Source: Symbiodinium natans (lineage: Eukaryota > Sar > Dinophyceae > Suessiales > Symbiodiniaceae). From it: a stretch of 64,000 nt of DNA. The notes under the pieces are model-generated. The model ran no database searches. It had not been told where the DNA came from and saw only the letters and a list, made by a program, of their open reading frames with translations. The DNA is taken from positions 1,629,386-1,693,385 of the forward strand of contig CAJNDS010002412.1 in the NCBI GenBank assembly GCA_905221605.1, written 5' to 3'. Shown here in pieces: positions 32,601-42,320 of this stretch (its first letter is position 1; every line of letters begins with the position of its first letter). Both the position numbers and the translations under genes were made by a program.

Positions 32601-33481
32601 TGGAAGACAACCCAGCTCCTGCTGCAGCAGGCTCCCTTTCCTCCTGGCTTGGGTCTGCGACTGGCACGGCATTCATCCAAGAACTGCGATGGGCTCTCCT
32701 CCCACAGCATGCCGCAACCCAACGCTTGCGTCGGACCGCCCCCTGCCGCCATCTGCGGGATGCGACACTGACCCAGCTCCTCCTGGATAATGGCGGTGCT
32801 TTTCTGACCGCTGGGCAGGCCTCTTGGGGTGCTCAACGTCCCTCCTGGTCAGCAGCTTTGGCGGGTCTGGCGTTGACTTGCAGATGTCCTCCCGTGGAGC
32901 ATCAGGATCAGGCTTTGGCCTGCTGGCACTGTGGTGGGGTCTCCCTGCCAGTGCACACCCGACCTGCGCTACCTTGCCCCTGGTGCCGCGGCTCGAATGG
33001 CCCGTCCTGTGCTTCATGCAACGTGGTCATCCACTTTCGTGGGCGCTGCCGTTGGAACTGCGGTGCGCATCGTGCGTATGACACTTCCGCGCTCTCCAAC
33101 ATCCCTTTTTGCCCTGACTGCTGGCAAACTTGGGCCCATAGCCTGGCCGCAGCACCTCGCCGCGCTGATGCTGCGCCTGTCTCAGACCGGCTTCTCCTTC
33201 ACCTTCGTGGGATGGCGGCTGCGTGCACCCCCGGCGCTGGGTCCGGGCAAGTGCACTCTACTCCTCTCCCTACCAGGCGGGTCCGACGCTGGCTGCTGCG
33301 ACGCCTGTCTTCTGAGGGTCACGCCCCGCTCTCTCTGCTACTGCAAGAGCTGCGGCAGCTCGCGCAAGGGGTAGCTGAAGACTGGCCGCCCGTTGTCCTC
33401 TCTCGTGCTGTCCGGGCCCTTCAAAATGAAGGCCTGGCCGTAGTGAACGTAGACTCCTTGGAGTTGCTGCGTCCCGCGTAA
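29695..33481 (+). pseudogene. ORF2 part 3: RT motif C, RNase H, CCHC zinc motif and Cys-rich C-terminus
   Basis: The third frame opens just before RT motif C, AAGYVDDIEHYG (about 29705-29740), then stays open for about 1,258 codons. An RNase H type I domain follows: IYGDGGF (Asp codon about 30956), HTAELLSLAV (Glu about 31118) and LLVFDRSAL (Asp about 31184). Near 31955 a CPLC-x7-H-x4-C motif resembles the zinc-binding segment of many LINE polymerases. Codons 1070-1140 hold a cysteine cluster (CWHC, CPWC, CASC, C-x3-C, CPDC). The last 65 codons read like a compact helical or winged-helix segment (RRVRRWLLRRL ... LSRAVRALQNEGL), an inference from pattern only. The long open frame after the break suggests recent inactivation or sequencing error. 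Confidence 0.75.
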
Positions 33482-34650
33482 AAATCGGTGAGCACTTGGG
33501 GGGCCAGACATCTAAAGGGGTCATGGGTGTGGGGGATCCAGGCCCTACATGTCAGGCCCAGGCCCCCATTCTCACCTCGAACTCTTGGGTCTGGGACTGA
33601 GGGCTGTCACGTGCAGTTTAAGCTCTGCCACATCACCTTTGTGGGCTGACAGGTAAGTGGCTTAAAAAACCACAGGTCCCATCTCTCGTCTTCAGATACT
33701 GGACTTGTGCTGGTTTTAAGCGTTTGGTACCCCCTGCGCCTTCCGGGATGGGCTGGTCGTGGGCGTGTTTGTTCTCCGCCCCCGTCGTGGTGCGTAAGCA
33801 AGAACCCCCGTCGTGGTGCGTTAGCAAATAGCCCCCGTCGTGGTGTGTAAGCAAATAGCCCCTCATCTTAGCAGTAGCTCGCAGCACCCTTCCCCTCCCA
33901 AGGACCCGGAGTCTTCAGCTAACCAACCTGTGCCCCACCTCTGTGCCTCCCAAGGCCGCGTAAGCAAACCCCTTTTCTTGAGCCGAAAACGCATTGGGCC
34001 AGTTGCAACTAAAATCAGCTCTTCTGGCCCAAACCCCCTTTCTCGAGCCGTAAACCTGGGTTTGGGCCAGTTGAAGCAAAAACCAGGCTCTCCTTCTGGC
34101 TCAACACCCGTTCTCGTGCATTCTGGTCCACTTGGCCTTTCAGGCCCCCATCCCGTCCTCCCAGGGCCCGGGTGTAACCTTCCGGTGCTCCACATCTCAG
34201 CTTCCCAGGGCTGTAGGTCCTTCCGCGTAAGCAAACCCCCTTTCTCGAGCCGAAAACCTGGCTTTGGGCCAGATGTAGTAGATCTGGCCCAGACCCCCTT
34301 TCTCGAGCCGAAAACCCGGGCTTGGGCCGGATGGAGTGTAAATCAGCCTGTTCTGGCCCAAACCCCCTTTCTCGTGTCCCTCCTCGGCGACCCGCTTTCA
34401 GCACCCCCCATCCCGACCTTCCAGGGCCGCAGGTCCATCGGTCCACTTGGCCTCCTCAGGGCTCCTAGTCCATCTCGGCCTCCAGAACCGCAGGTCCATT
34501 CGTGTAGGCAAACAGTCCCCCTCATCTTGGCCTACCTGGGCTCTTAGACCTTCAGCGTAGGCTTGCAGCGCCCGATTTTGTCCTCCCCCTTCAGCGTCAC
34601 CAACCTGCACCACTCATCTCGGCCTCACAGGGCCCTAGGTGCGCGCAGCA
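33482..34650 (+). repeat. 3' region of retrotransposon: short tandem repeats plus copies of the 5' monomer motif
   Basis: At 33775-33862, a unit of about 27 bp (CGTCGTGGTGCGTAAGCAA followed by C-rich sequence) occurs three times. From 33960 to 34380 the motifs CCCCCTTTCTCGAGCCG(A/T)AAACCTGG and TCTGGCCCAAAC, characteristic of the 5' array, recur four or five times in the same orientation. C-rich spacers and CCATCCCGTCCTCCCAGGG-like strings also match. Open frames here (for example 33840-34547) come from the repeat and have no recognisable domain. Confidence 0.65.
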
Positions 34651-35217
34651 CGCCCCAATTCTTCTGTGCAGACAATATACACCCCCTACTAGCCGTCTAC
34701 GACCCCTTTGCTCCATCGGAGTATTGTCGTAGTTAGTACACCCAGCCTTTCGGGCCACTGTCCCTCTAGTCAAGGATGCTTGGCTGCATTAGTACCCGCC
34801 ATCTCGAACCCTTCGTGGAGAGCGGCGATGACGGTTTCGGAGCTGCTCTGCGATATGGGGGGGGAAGATGGTGTAGGCCGCAGTAACATCTGTGGGCCAT
34901 TTCACTCACTCACTCACTTAATAATCATAATGACAAGAATCATGTTGATACCCGAAACAAAAGGTTAATAATACTAGTAATCATAATCATAGGAGTCATC
35001 ATAATCACAACAAAAGCTGTGTGCATCTAGCAATAGTAATAGGACAATTAACAATTGTAATAGTAATCATAATGGTCATAACCATAAAAATGATAAAAAG
35101 CTGTACGCATCTTTTGGGCATAAAGACGTTAGCCGTTACTAGTAATCATAACAATAGGAGTCATCATAATCATAACAAAAGCTGTGTGCATCTAGGCGCA
35201 TGGAGGCGTCACCCCCC
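34651..35217 (+). repeat. AT-rich 3' tail with internal duplication
   Basis: Composition changes sharply to AT-rich near 34915. About 57 bases at 34974-35030 recur at 35138-35195 with few changes (ACTAGTAATCATAA ... AGTCATCATAATC ... AGCTGTGTGCATCTAG), a spacing of about 165 bp. AATCATAA-type words are frequent throughout. A C-run of about 16 (35212-35227) ends it. This may be the retrotransposon's 3' terminus. Confidence 0.5.
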
Positions 35218-35228
35218 CCCCCCCCCCA

Positions 35229-35340
35229 GTTCTTAGTAGGGACTGAGGGAATTAGGACCCTATATATATATATATATATATATACATGCCCTTTAAGGGA
35301 TTATCTAGGGTACCTCACTCCCTCATTCCCTAATAAGAAC
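35229..35340. mobile_element. Family J MITE with (TA)n core
   Basis: GTTCTTAGTAGGGACTGAGG at the left is mirrored by CTCATTCCCTAATAAGAAC at the right (20 of 22 positions). The core is a TA repeat of about 24 bases. Confidence 0.65.
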
Positions 35341-35458
35341 CAGCCAGGTTAGCCGTTAGCTGCCTCTTCCGTCAGCGCCATGTGCCAGCCGGCGCCCTGC
35401 TAGCCAAGCGAGGCTTGGACTTGCGAGGCGACAACAAAGAACCAACATTCTTAATTAT

Positions 35459-35945
35459 AGGGTTTAGGGTTTAGGGTTTAGGGTTTAGGGTTTAGGGTTT
35501 TATGGTTTTATGGTTTTCTAGGGCCAGCATCTAGAAATGGAGCTGGGTTGTTCAGGCTTCTACGAGGACTGCCTAGGAAAGTGTGCGCAAGGATTTGTGG
35601 AACGCCCAACCCCAGATCTCTTTTTCAGGGAATCCGTGAAGTGCCCGACCCTGAACCCTAAACCCCAAACCCCAAACCCCAGACCCTAAACCCCAGAGTG
35701 TCCTCTGGGAGTCTTGGAGTGCCCAACCTCAAGTATCCCCAAAATTCCAAATCTGTAGGGTGGGGATGTCGTAATAAAAATGACTGTCGGTAAAAGGTTG
35801 GGTGGTTCCGGGATGTAGCTTTGATTGCTTGCAGTCTCGGTCATTCAAAAGGTAGTTTTGGCCCAGGACATTTTTTCTTCACATGTGTTTAGGGTTTAGG
35901 GTTTAGGGTTTAGGGTTTAGGGTTTAGGGTTTAGGGTTTAGGGTG
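35459..35945. repeat. ITR blocks right of the retrotransposon
   Basis: 35459-35512 TTTAGGG changing to TTTTATGG; 35650-35695 CCCCAAA/CCCTAAA; 35887-35945 about eight exact TTTAGGG. Confidence 0.85.
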
Positions 35946-36015
35946 GGATTGCTCATCATCAGAAGCTTGGGATGGATTATTTTGATCCACATTCACATTC
36001 GCTGTGCCTGCAATG

Positions 36016-36114
36016 CCTACATGGGCGATGATACCCAACAACCCCTTAAAAAAGGCACTTCTTTAGGCTTGGTTACGGGATTCTAAGGCCTCATAAGCCC
36101 AATAGCCCATGCTG
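36016..36114. mobile_element. Family B MITE
   Basis: CCTACATGGGCGATGATACCC at the left and CCAATAGCCCATGCTGG at the right. The core shares GGTTACGGGATTCTAAGGCC with the copy at 5971-6057. Confidence 0.5.
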
Positions 36115-36323
36115 GTGTGGTGTTGGGTACCTATGTAGAATTTGTGACTCTTTCTGGGGATCCTGTCCTCGTCGTGCGGGCCGAACAAAGCACGATAGCG
36201 TGTCAGGAGCACCTGGGTGCATGTAGTGGCTTGGCGGGCTCAGGGCCTGGTTCACAGAATCAGTATGCAACACTTGCACACCCAAACTGTTTCAACTATG
36301 AGAAATAAGCCTTATTTCCTTGC

Positions 36324-36815
36324 TCACCCGAGTTTATGCACCATGTCATGCGGCGTGAGGCTTGTCGTCCAAGAGGCCCAGCACTCCGTGTTGAAGTCGC
36401 CCGGTGTCTCCTGCCACAACTGGTCTGCTGCACATGTGCTGCGTGCTTCTAAGTCGCAACAAGTCAAGCCAACCACAGGACCAGCACATGCACACACACA
36501 CACAACCAACTCAGACCTATGCTTGTTTTCGAGTCTCTGCCATAGGCATAGGCAGCGCCCAATCTCGATAGCAGCCACGTAAGACTGAAGAGCTGCGGTC
36601 TCGATCGATGGAGACCCGCGCGCCCTTGGTGCAATTATGAGTCGCTCAACTGCACTCAGCAGGAGTGTGGAGCTGGCAGCGGCGTCGAGAGGAGAGGCTA
36701 CACCAGCGCTGAACATTTCACATCTCTGCATAAGCTCAAAAGCCCACAGCCATCTGCTCTCCAAAAACAGGGACCCCCTTTCACGCGCAATACGATCGGG
36801 GACCACATGGCTCAT
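36324..36815 (-). CDS. Candidate ORF, function unknown
   Basis: ATG 36815 to 36324 gives 163 residues: a basic start (VPDRIARERGSL), a plausible helical middle (SRWLWAFELMQRCEMF; SSTLLLSAVERLIIA) and a Cys-rich tail. There is no domain, no paralogue in the window and no upstream signal. Both flanks are short inverted-repeat elements (family B at 36016-36114, family A at 36896-37011). It may be an exon of a decayed gene or chance. Confidence 0.25.
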   Translation of the reverse strand: MSHVVPDRIARERGSLFLESRWLWAFELMQRCEMFSAGVASPLDAAASSTLLLSAVERLIIAPRARGSPSIETAALQSYVAAIEIGRCLCLWQRLENKHRSELVVCVCACAGPVVGLTCCDLEARSTCAADQLWQETPGDFNTECWASWTTSLTPHDMVHKLG

Positions 36816-36895
36816 GCAGCCTATACAGTAGTGACCTGACTAGCTTATCATGGCACTGATGCTGTGATCAGATGCCTGGCAGCTGAATGACATCA

Positions 36896-37011
36896 CTTTG
36901 GGGACTAAATGAACCCTGAAAGGGTTTATGTTCATACTACCTTACTGTAATAGGGAATTATAGTAATCAGGGTATATGACCCCAATTTTAGGGTTGCTTT
37001 CGTCCCCAAGG
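36896..37011. mobile_element. Family A MITE, copy 6
   Basis: CTTTGGGGACTAAATGAACC ... GCTTTCGTCCCCAAGG with the core GGGTATATGACCCCAATT. CA lies on both sides. Confidence 0.75.
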
Positions 37012-37447
37012 CAAAGAGCTGCAGGCAGCCACTGGACATAGCGCGGCGAAGGTGGCGGGCACCAACCGTTGGGGCCCACAGAAACAAACGCAGCGCCCAG
37101 CAAGCGGAACTGGTTGACTTTGCTTGCTTAGGGAATCCAAAGAAAGGAGGCCTTTGGGCTTCGCACCACATCTACACTTGGTGAAGCAGAGTTCTGACAT
37201 GCTAACATGGCAGGAAGGGAGTTGAGAGCTAGGCCCAAGTCGGCACTACGCCTCCGACTACAGCCCCCGAGCTTGGACGACTTGACAAACATGTACTTCG
37301 CATTTCGCAGCGGGAACACACGCGCGTCGCAGACAAGCTGAAAATTATCTGCCCACACAAGCAGCTTGCCTACTGACGGCGCTCAAAGCTTGAAGGAGCC
37401 TCACAGATCAACTCGCGGTAGGCAGTTGCTGAAAGCTTGGGCTTTAA

Positions 37448-37558
37448 CCTTGGGGACGAAATCAACCCTGAAAAGGTTTATGGTTCAAACACCTTGATAG
37501 GAATCATAGTAGTATAGGGCATATGACCCCAATTTTAGGCTTCGGTTCGTCCCCAAGG
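37448..37558. mobile_element. Family A MITE, copy 7 (intact)
   Basis: 111 bp, CCTTGGGGACGAAATCAACC to GGTTCGTCCCCAAGG. The flanks (TAA left, TAA right) would fit a 3-bp but not a 2-bp duplication. Confidence 0.78.
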
Positions 37559-37616
37559 TAAGAAGATCACGATCTCAGACGTCGAAGCCCTCAGGTTGAT
37601 CTGCTGGCGGGCTTGG

Positions 37617-37751
37617 AGGTTCATGGTACTTATTAACCAATCATAACCGTACTTATAAGCCACTTATAAGCCCCTTATAAGGGCCCCAACATGGTTATAA
37701 GTACAGCTAGAAGTACAGATATAATTGGACCTTAATGAGTACCATGAACCT
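37617..37751. mobile_element. Family E MITE (single copy seen)
   Basis: AGGTTCATGGTACTTATTAA at the left and its reverse complement with one mismatch at 37732-37751. The core is rich in CTTATAAG. Confidence 0.65.
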
Positions 37752-37778
37752 TCAAAGTATGTCTGGCAACACACATTA

Positions 37779-37994
37779 GGGTTTAGGGTTTAGGGTTTAG
37801 GGTTTAGGGTTTAGGGGAAACTAAGCCAATCTGTACAGTCGTGCCGGCTCCTCAAGGCCCATCTTGCGACAGAACCGGTAGAAGTGCACGGAGATGCCTT
37901 CTTGGTTGCTCTTTAACCCCCTAATTAAGGTTTACCTTTAGGGTTTAGGGTTTAGGGTTTAGGGTTTAGGGTTTAGGGTTTAGGGTTTAGGGCT
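37779..37994 (+). repeat. Two TTTAGGG arrays (37779-37816, 37937-37994)
   Basis: Five and eight exact units. Confidence 0.9.
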
Positions 37995-38175
37995 CCCTTA
38001 AATATGAAATTAGAGGAACCCTAACCTTAAAAAGTGATAAAAGTTGTAGTAAAGTCCCACCAAGCCTTGCAAGAGTGTGTCCAGCTTCTCCTTCGCAATC
38101 TCCAGTTCTACCGCGTCACTGCAGCTCAGGGCAATGTGCAGGGGCAAATCTGCCTCCCTGGCAACGCCATTCCTT

Positions 38176-38283
38176 CGTTACTGAGTTCATAAGCCCAAAA
38201 AAAGGTCTACACTTTCAGTTCTATAGGGAATTACAATTGTAGTATCCCAAAAAGTGTAAAGTGTACTACTTCAGCTACTAAGA
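38176..38283. mobile_element. Family D MITE
   Basis: CGTTACTGAGTTCATAAGCCC at the left and TTCAGCTACTAAG at the right; the inner CACTTTCAGTTCTA and TATCCCAAAAAGTGTA are shared with 63582-63687. Confidence 0.6.
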
Positions 38284-38351
38284 TTCTGAGTCTTTTCAAG
38301 CTGGCCACTGCCTCGTCCACGGATTCGGACCTTGCAGGCCTTGGTGGCAGG

Positions 38352-38497
38352 CCCCTAAACCCCAAACCCCAAACCCTAAACCCTAAACCCTAAACCCGAA
38401 ACCCGAAACCCGAAACCCTAAACTCTAAACCCTAAACCCTAAACCCTAAACCCTCAACCCTAAACCCTAAACCCTAAACCCTAAACCCTAAACCCTG
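38352..38497 (-). repeat. CCCTAAA array with CCCGAAA and CCCCAAA blocks
   Basis: Order: CCCCAAA x2, CCCTAAA x3, CCCGAAA x4, then canonical with CCCTCAA once. About 20 units. Confidence 0.9.
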
Positions 38498-38578
38498 GCC
38501 TTGCTGGCGATGGCGCGCATGTTGCGGCCAGCGTGGCCGATGATGCGGGGTACCAGGTCGAAGTCCTTGTGCTCATCA

Positions 38579-38741
38579 CCTTGGGGACTAAGTGAACCCC
38601 TAAAAGGGTTTAGGGTTTAGGGTTTAGGGTTTATAAGGGTTAAGGGTTTAGGGTTTAGGTGCATACACCTTACTAGGAATTCTCTAGTAGTCAGGGTACA
38701 TGAACCCCCAATCTTACGGGGCCCCTTTCGTAACCCCAAGG
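38579..38741. mobile_element. Family A MITE, copy 8, with telomere-repeat expansion in the left arm
   Basis: CCTTGGGGACTAAGTGAACC at the left, TTTCGTAACCCCAAGG at the right. The CCCTAAAAGGG of the left arm continues into TTTAGGG units (38605-38660), lengthening the element to 163 bp. CA lies on both sides. Confidence 0.72.
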
Positions 38742-38821
38742 CACTGGTGTACCCGTCGAGATAGAACTTGCAAGTCGCCCTGCCAGCTTCACGTGCACCG
38801 GTCTTGGCTTTTGCCTTAGTA

Positions 38822-38918
38822 GCCCAGTAACCATATTATAACAAGGGCACCATTTTTTTTGGGTTGGCTACTTTATAAGGGAACCCAGAGAAAAAAAGGG
38901 TAAAGGGTAGCACTGGGC
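38822..38918. mobile_element. Family F MITE
   Basis: GCCCAGTAACC ... GGGCACCATTTTTTTT ... TTTATAAGGGAACCC ... CACTGGGC; same plan as 14381-14480. Its edge supplies the stop of the minus-strand frame at 38918-39310. Confidence 0.6.
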
Positions 38919-39310
38919 TAGCAAGTTGCTTGCCCGACACAAGGGCCTGGAGGCAGAGGCTGCGGCGGTGGAGATTTTGGCTTCTTCATCTTCGCGCTGG
39001 CCTTCAATGGGGCGTCCTGCGTCAGCTCATGACTTGTCCGGACAGGGTTCACCTGAGCTTCATAAGCAAAGGTGCCATCCTGGACAACCTGCAGCCATGC
39101 GGGCATGTCTGCGTTGTCGGTTGGCCAGGAGCACGGCGGCTCAAGACCAGGAGGGGGTCGAATGCACAAAGGCTGCAACTTCATTGGTAGGGGCTCTTCT
39201 CTAGCCGCTCGCCACCGTTGCTTGAGAAACAACCTGGCTGTCAGTAAGTTGCTGCTATGACTGTCAGCACACCACAATGTGGGAGCTGCATTGATAGCAC
39301 CGAGAGTCAT
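38918..39310 (-). CDS. Candidate short ORF, Pro-rich, function unknown
   Basis: ATG at 39310 (MTLGAINAAP) to a TAG at the edge of a family F element (38822-38918) gives 130 residues. It has IRPPPGLEPP (PPGL-type strings are common in dinoflagellate proteins) and a Lys/Pro-rich end (KMKKPKSPPPQPLPPGP). It is bracketed by two inverted-repeat elements: family F supplies the stop on one side, and family G starts 30 bases upstream of the ATG on the other. It may be an exon or gene fragment. No domain recognised. Confidence 0.35.
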   Translation of the reverse strand: MTLGAINAAPTLWCADSHSSNLLTARLFLKQRWRAAREEPLPMKLQPLCIRPPPGLEPPCSWPTDNADMPAWLQVVQDGTFAYEAQVNPVRTSHELTQDAPLKASAKMKKPKSPPPQPLPPGPCVGQATC

Positions 39311-39340
39311 GGCACGACGTCGCGATGTCCACGAAAGATA

Positions 39341-39520
39341 CTTGGGGGTTTACGAAAAGGGACACCTAACACAGACCCCGAAATAGTAGGATCCCCCTAT
39401 ATTTTGGACCCCAGCAAGGTACCCCTAATATCGAAAAACCCTAAACCCTAAACCCTAAACCCTAAACCCTAAACCCTAAACCCCTAAACCCGGTACCCCG
39501 AATATCGTAAACCCCCACTT
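39341..39520. mobile_element. Family G MITE with a telomere array inside
   Basis: TGGGGGTTTACGA (39342-39355) is mirrored by TCGTAAACCCCCA (39505-39517). The core has CCCGAAATAGTAGGATCCCC and GGTACCCC. Between the core and the right arm lies a CCCTAAA array (39436-39488). Confidence 0.6.
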
Positions 39521-39608
39521 GGGGGGCCAATAAAAGCAACTGGTGTGCTGGAGCCGACTTCGGCGTCGGGGTCTCGGGAAAGCAGCGGCCACGCAAGGCA
39601 ATTGCTTG

Positions 39609-39769
39609 GAGTTTAGGGCTTAGGGTCTAGGGTAAGGGTTTAGGGTTTAGGGTTTAGGGTTTAGGGTTTAGGGTTTAGGGTTTAGGGTTCAGGGTTTAGG
39701 GTTTAGGGTTTAGGGTTTAGGGTTTAGGGTTTAAGGTTTAGGGTTCAGGGTTTAGGGTTTAGGCTTTAC
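39609..39769 (+). repeat. TTTAGGG array, about 22 units
   Basis: A degenerate start, then mostly exact with TTCAGGG twice and TTTAAGG once. Confidence 0.9.
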
Positions 39770-40068
39770 GCAACGTCTGCAAATACCTACTTTGGGCGGG
39801 GCCGCGTGGGAATGTCTTCGTCGCATGTCTGGCACACGGGCGGCTACAAGATTCAAAAAATCTTGAAGTCTCAAAAGTTCTCGAAAACTTCTAACAGCTC
39901 TAAAGCTCCAAAAGTTCAAAATTCTACCACTTCTCAAAGTTGCAAAAAGTTCTAGAAGTTCTGAAAGACCCAAAATTTTGAGCTGAAAACACTTTAAGGA
40001 CATTCCGAACTTGTTGAATTCTCAGATCTACTCGGCTTACATGTTCTGAGTTCTTAAAACTCCTGAGG

Positions 40069-40150
40069 GACCAATTCTTAAGCCCTACCAGGGTTTATGG
40101 ATCACATGTCTTAATCGGAATTATAGTCATAGCAGTCTAGGATATCCCAA
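40069..40150. mobile_element. Diverged family A remnant
   Basis: GAGGGACCAATTCTTAAGCCC, then AGGGTTTATGG, TCGGAATTATAG and GATATCCCA follow the order of the family A core with many changes. A shorter scrap of the left arm lies near 49890-49920. Confidence 0.4.
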
Positions 40151-40524
40151 GGCTGGAGAAAAGTTCTAGAAGTTCTGAAGTTCTAAAGGTCGCGCGTAAA
40201 ATCCTATTCAACCTCCCCCTAACCTCCCTAGGATTAAGTATGCCTCCCCACCCCCCCCCCCCCCCCACACTAATGGGTTTAGGGTTGAGGGTTTTCATAG
40301 GGGGGTAGGGGGGTAGAGGGTTCATATTATAGAGGGAAAGGGAGTTACCTTCTGCCGTTCCCACTGTGCGCCCTGCAAATTTTAATCTGAGGATAGTTTA
40401 CATGGTCCCTTTCCAGGGACCCCTTTTCCACCCTACATCAGAACCCTTTAAAGAAGGTAAGGGACCATATCAAGGTAGGGTGTACAGGTAGCAAAATACT
40501 TTTGGGGGCCCTAATGATGAGCAT

Positions 40525-40529
40525 GGGGT

Positions 40530-40560
<31 letters not shown>
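40525..40560 (+). repeat. G tract of about 31
   Basis: Uninterrupted G run; strong quadruplex potential. Confidence 0.9.
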
Positions 40561-41195
40561 ATGATAGTATAGTTATATAGGGGGATGGGGGATACTAGTA
40601 GTACGTAGTTATTTCGACCCCGGGGGCCAACTCCGTTCCCTTCCAGGATGATTTATTAGGGCTGAGGCTTTAAGGTTTATAGGGTTTAGGGTTTAGGGAT
40701 TAGGGATGCGGGCTTAGACTTTAAGGTTTAGGGTCTGATGAGAGCTCAGACATTTCTGGAGGTTCTAAAGCTTCTAATCTAAAGTTTTCAAAGCTTCAAA
40801 AGTTCTCAAGGTTCTATAATCAAAAACCCCTTAAAACGCCTCTGAACGCTCGAAAGTGGTTAAAAAAAAAGTAGGCAAGACAACCGACACTTTTACCAAG
40901 GAAGAACAGTAGAGAAATAAAGACAAGCAGGCAAAAACAAAACACATTCAAACAGAAAGAAAGCCGGCCAAACAGCCCCACACTCACCAAACGCAACGAA
41001 GACTATCCCACACACGAGTTCGAGCCTGTCCTTCGCGAAGAGCCTTTTCAGCTTCCCCGCATGCTCTGCATGGATCTCATGCCTGAGGTATCAACAATGA
41101 CCCATGGGTAGTCTGCCACCCCTCTAACCCCCAAACCCTGCACAGCCTCCTCAGGATCCCGCATGCAACGAACATCGGAATGGATCGGAAGAAAC

Positions 41196-41312
41196 GGGGG
41201 TTTCCGAAATTAGGGGTACCTTATTGGGGTCCTTCTCCTCAGGGGATCCTACTATTTGGGGTCTGTATTGGGGCGTCCCTACCCCCATACGGGAAAACCC
41301 TAAACCCTAAAC
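41196..41312. mobile_element. Family G MITE, partial, ending in telomere repeats
   Basis: GGGGGTTTCCGAAATTAGGG, GGTACCTTATTGGGGTCC and GGATCCTACTATTTGGGG match the core of 39341-39520 in reverse orientation; the end runs into CCCTAAACCC. A further related copy is at about 1183-1245. Confidence 0.5.
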
Positions 41313-41685
41313 CCACAATGATGTCAGGCTCAGTGCCCCTCAGGCCTCCGTGGCAGCTTGCCCTCGATGCCGGCCTCAATCCAGAACCATGCTTCACAAG
41401 GGACTAAAAAAGTGAGCCTCATAAGGGGCCTAAGGGGCTATTTGGGTTATTTAGTGGGCTACTTACGTAGAAAGAGACTGCATAAGGTTTTCATTGGGGG
41501 CGGAAATAGGGGAATAAGATTAAGGGTCGCTTCTGGGGTCCCTCCCTTGTAACCCTTAAATGCTAGGCCACGGTCAACGAAGCCAAGTCCACGTTCTGTA
41601 TCTGTCCATACGGGCGGTGCGAGGGGTTGGCTGTGTTGATTACGTAGAGGGACGCCCCGAAAACGGACATAACTGAATATTCGAT

Positions 41686-42152
41686 CCCTAAACCCTAAAC
41701 CCTAAACCCTAAGCCCTCCCGCAACGATATGACCACAATGAAATTGGGGGTTTGTCGCTTCCACAGGGTCGTGGCTGCGCCCTGAACTCTGCTGTTCCTC
41801 CTACACCCCCCCTCGTCCGAAGCACGGAGAATGCTGACGTTTAGGGTTTAGGGTTTAGGGTTTAGGGTTTAGGGTTTAGGGTTTAGGGTTTAGGGTTTAG
41901 GGTTTAGGGTTTAGGTCTACGTATCCCACCCCTAGTCACTGAAGACAGTTGCCCCCACCCCCTCCCCCCGCGAAACCAACCCTAAACCCCTAAACCCTTA
42001 CACCCCTACACCCATAAACCCGACAAACCTTAACCCTGACCCTAAGCCCCTATAAACCCTATCAACCCTATAAACCCTGAACTCTTAAACGCCTAAACCC
42101 CTAACCCTAAACCCTAAACCCTAAACCCTAAACCCTAAACCCTAAACCCTTG
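41686..42152. repeat. ITR cluster (41686-41712 and 41979-42152 CCCTAAA; 41838-41915 TTTAGGG)
   Basis: The middle array is about 11 exact units. The last starts as CCCCTAAA, CCCTTACA and CCCTATAAA variants and becomes canonical at 42105-42152. Confidence 0.85.
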
Positions 42153-42248
42153 GACCTTCCTGGGCAAGCTTTCTTTGAGGCCCCTGCGGGGAGCTCTCCG
42201 GAGAGGTCCAACACAGCCCTCCCAGGAGGTGCCTCCTGGGACTTAGAG

Positions 42249-42320
42249 GTGGGTTTAGGGTTTAGGGTTTAGGGTTTAGGGCTAAGGGCTTAGGGTTTGG
42301 ACTTTGGGGTTTAGGGTTTC
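42249..42320 (+). repeat. TTTAGGG array
   Basis: Four exact units, then degenerate. Confidence 0.8.

Larger units (their letters stand above)
21841..35217 (+). mobile_element. Large non-LTR (LINE-type) retrotransposon, 5' monomers to AT-rich tail
   Basis: This 13.4 kb unit contains, in order, an AT-rich leader (21841-21890), a 5' tandem array (22240-24470), ORF1 (24566-26164), ORF2 (26533-33481), a 3' array related to the 5' one (33780-34640) and an AT-rich tail (34900-35200). Presence of endonuclease, reverse transcriptase and RNase H without LTRs, integrase or protease fits an I/L1-like LINE. It contains no interstitial telomere repeats, although the flanks hold one every few hundred bases, so it probably inserted late. 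Both edges are uncertain. The shared string TAATCATAAT near 21880 and in the tail hints at related termini. No target-site duplication was found by eye. Two frameshifts in ORF2 imply that this copy is inactive unless they are sequencing errors. Confidence 0.7.
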
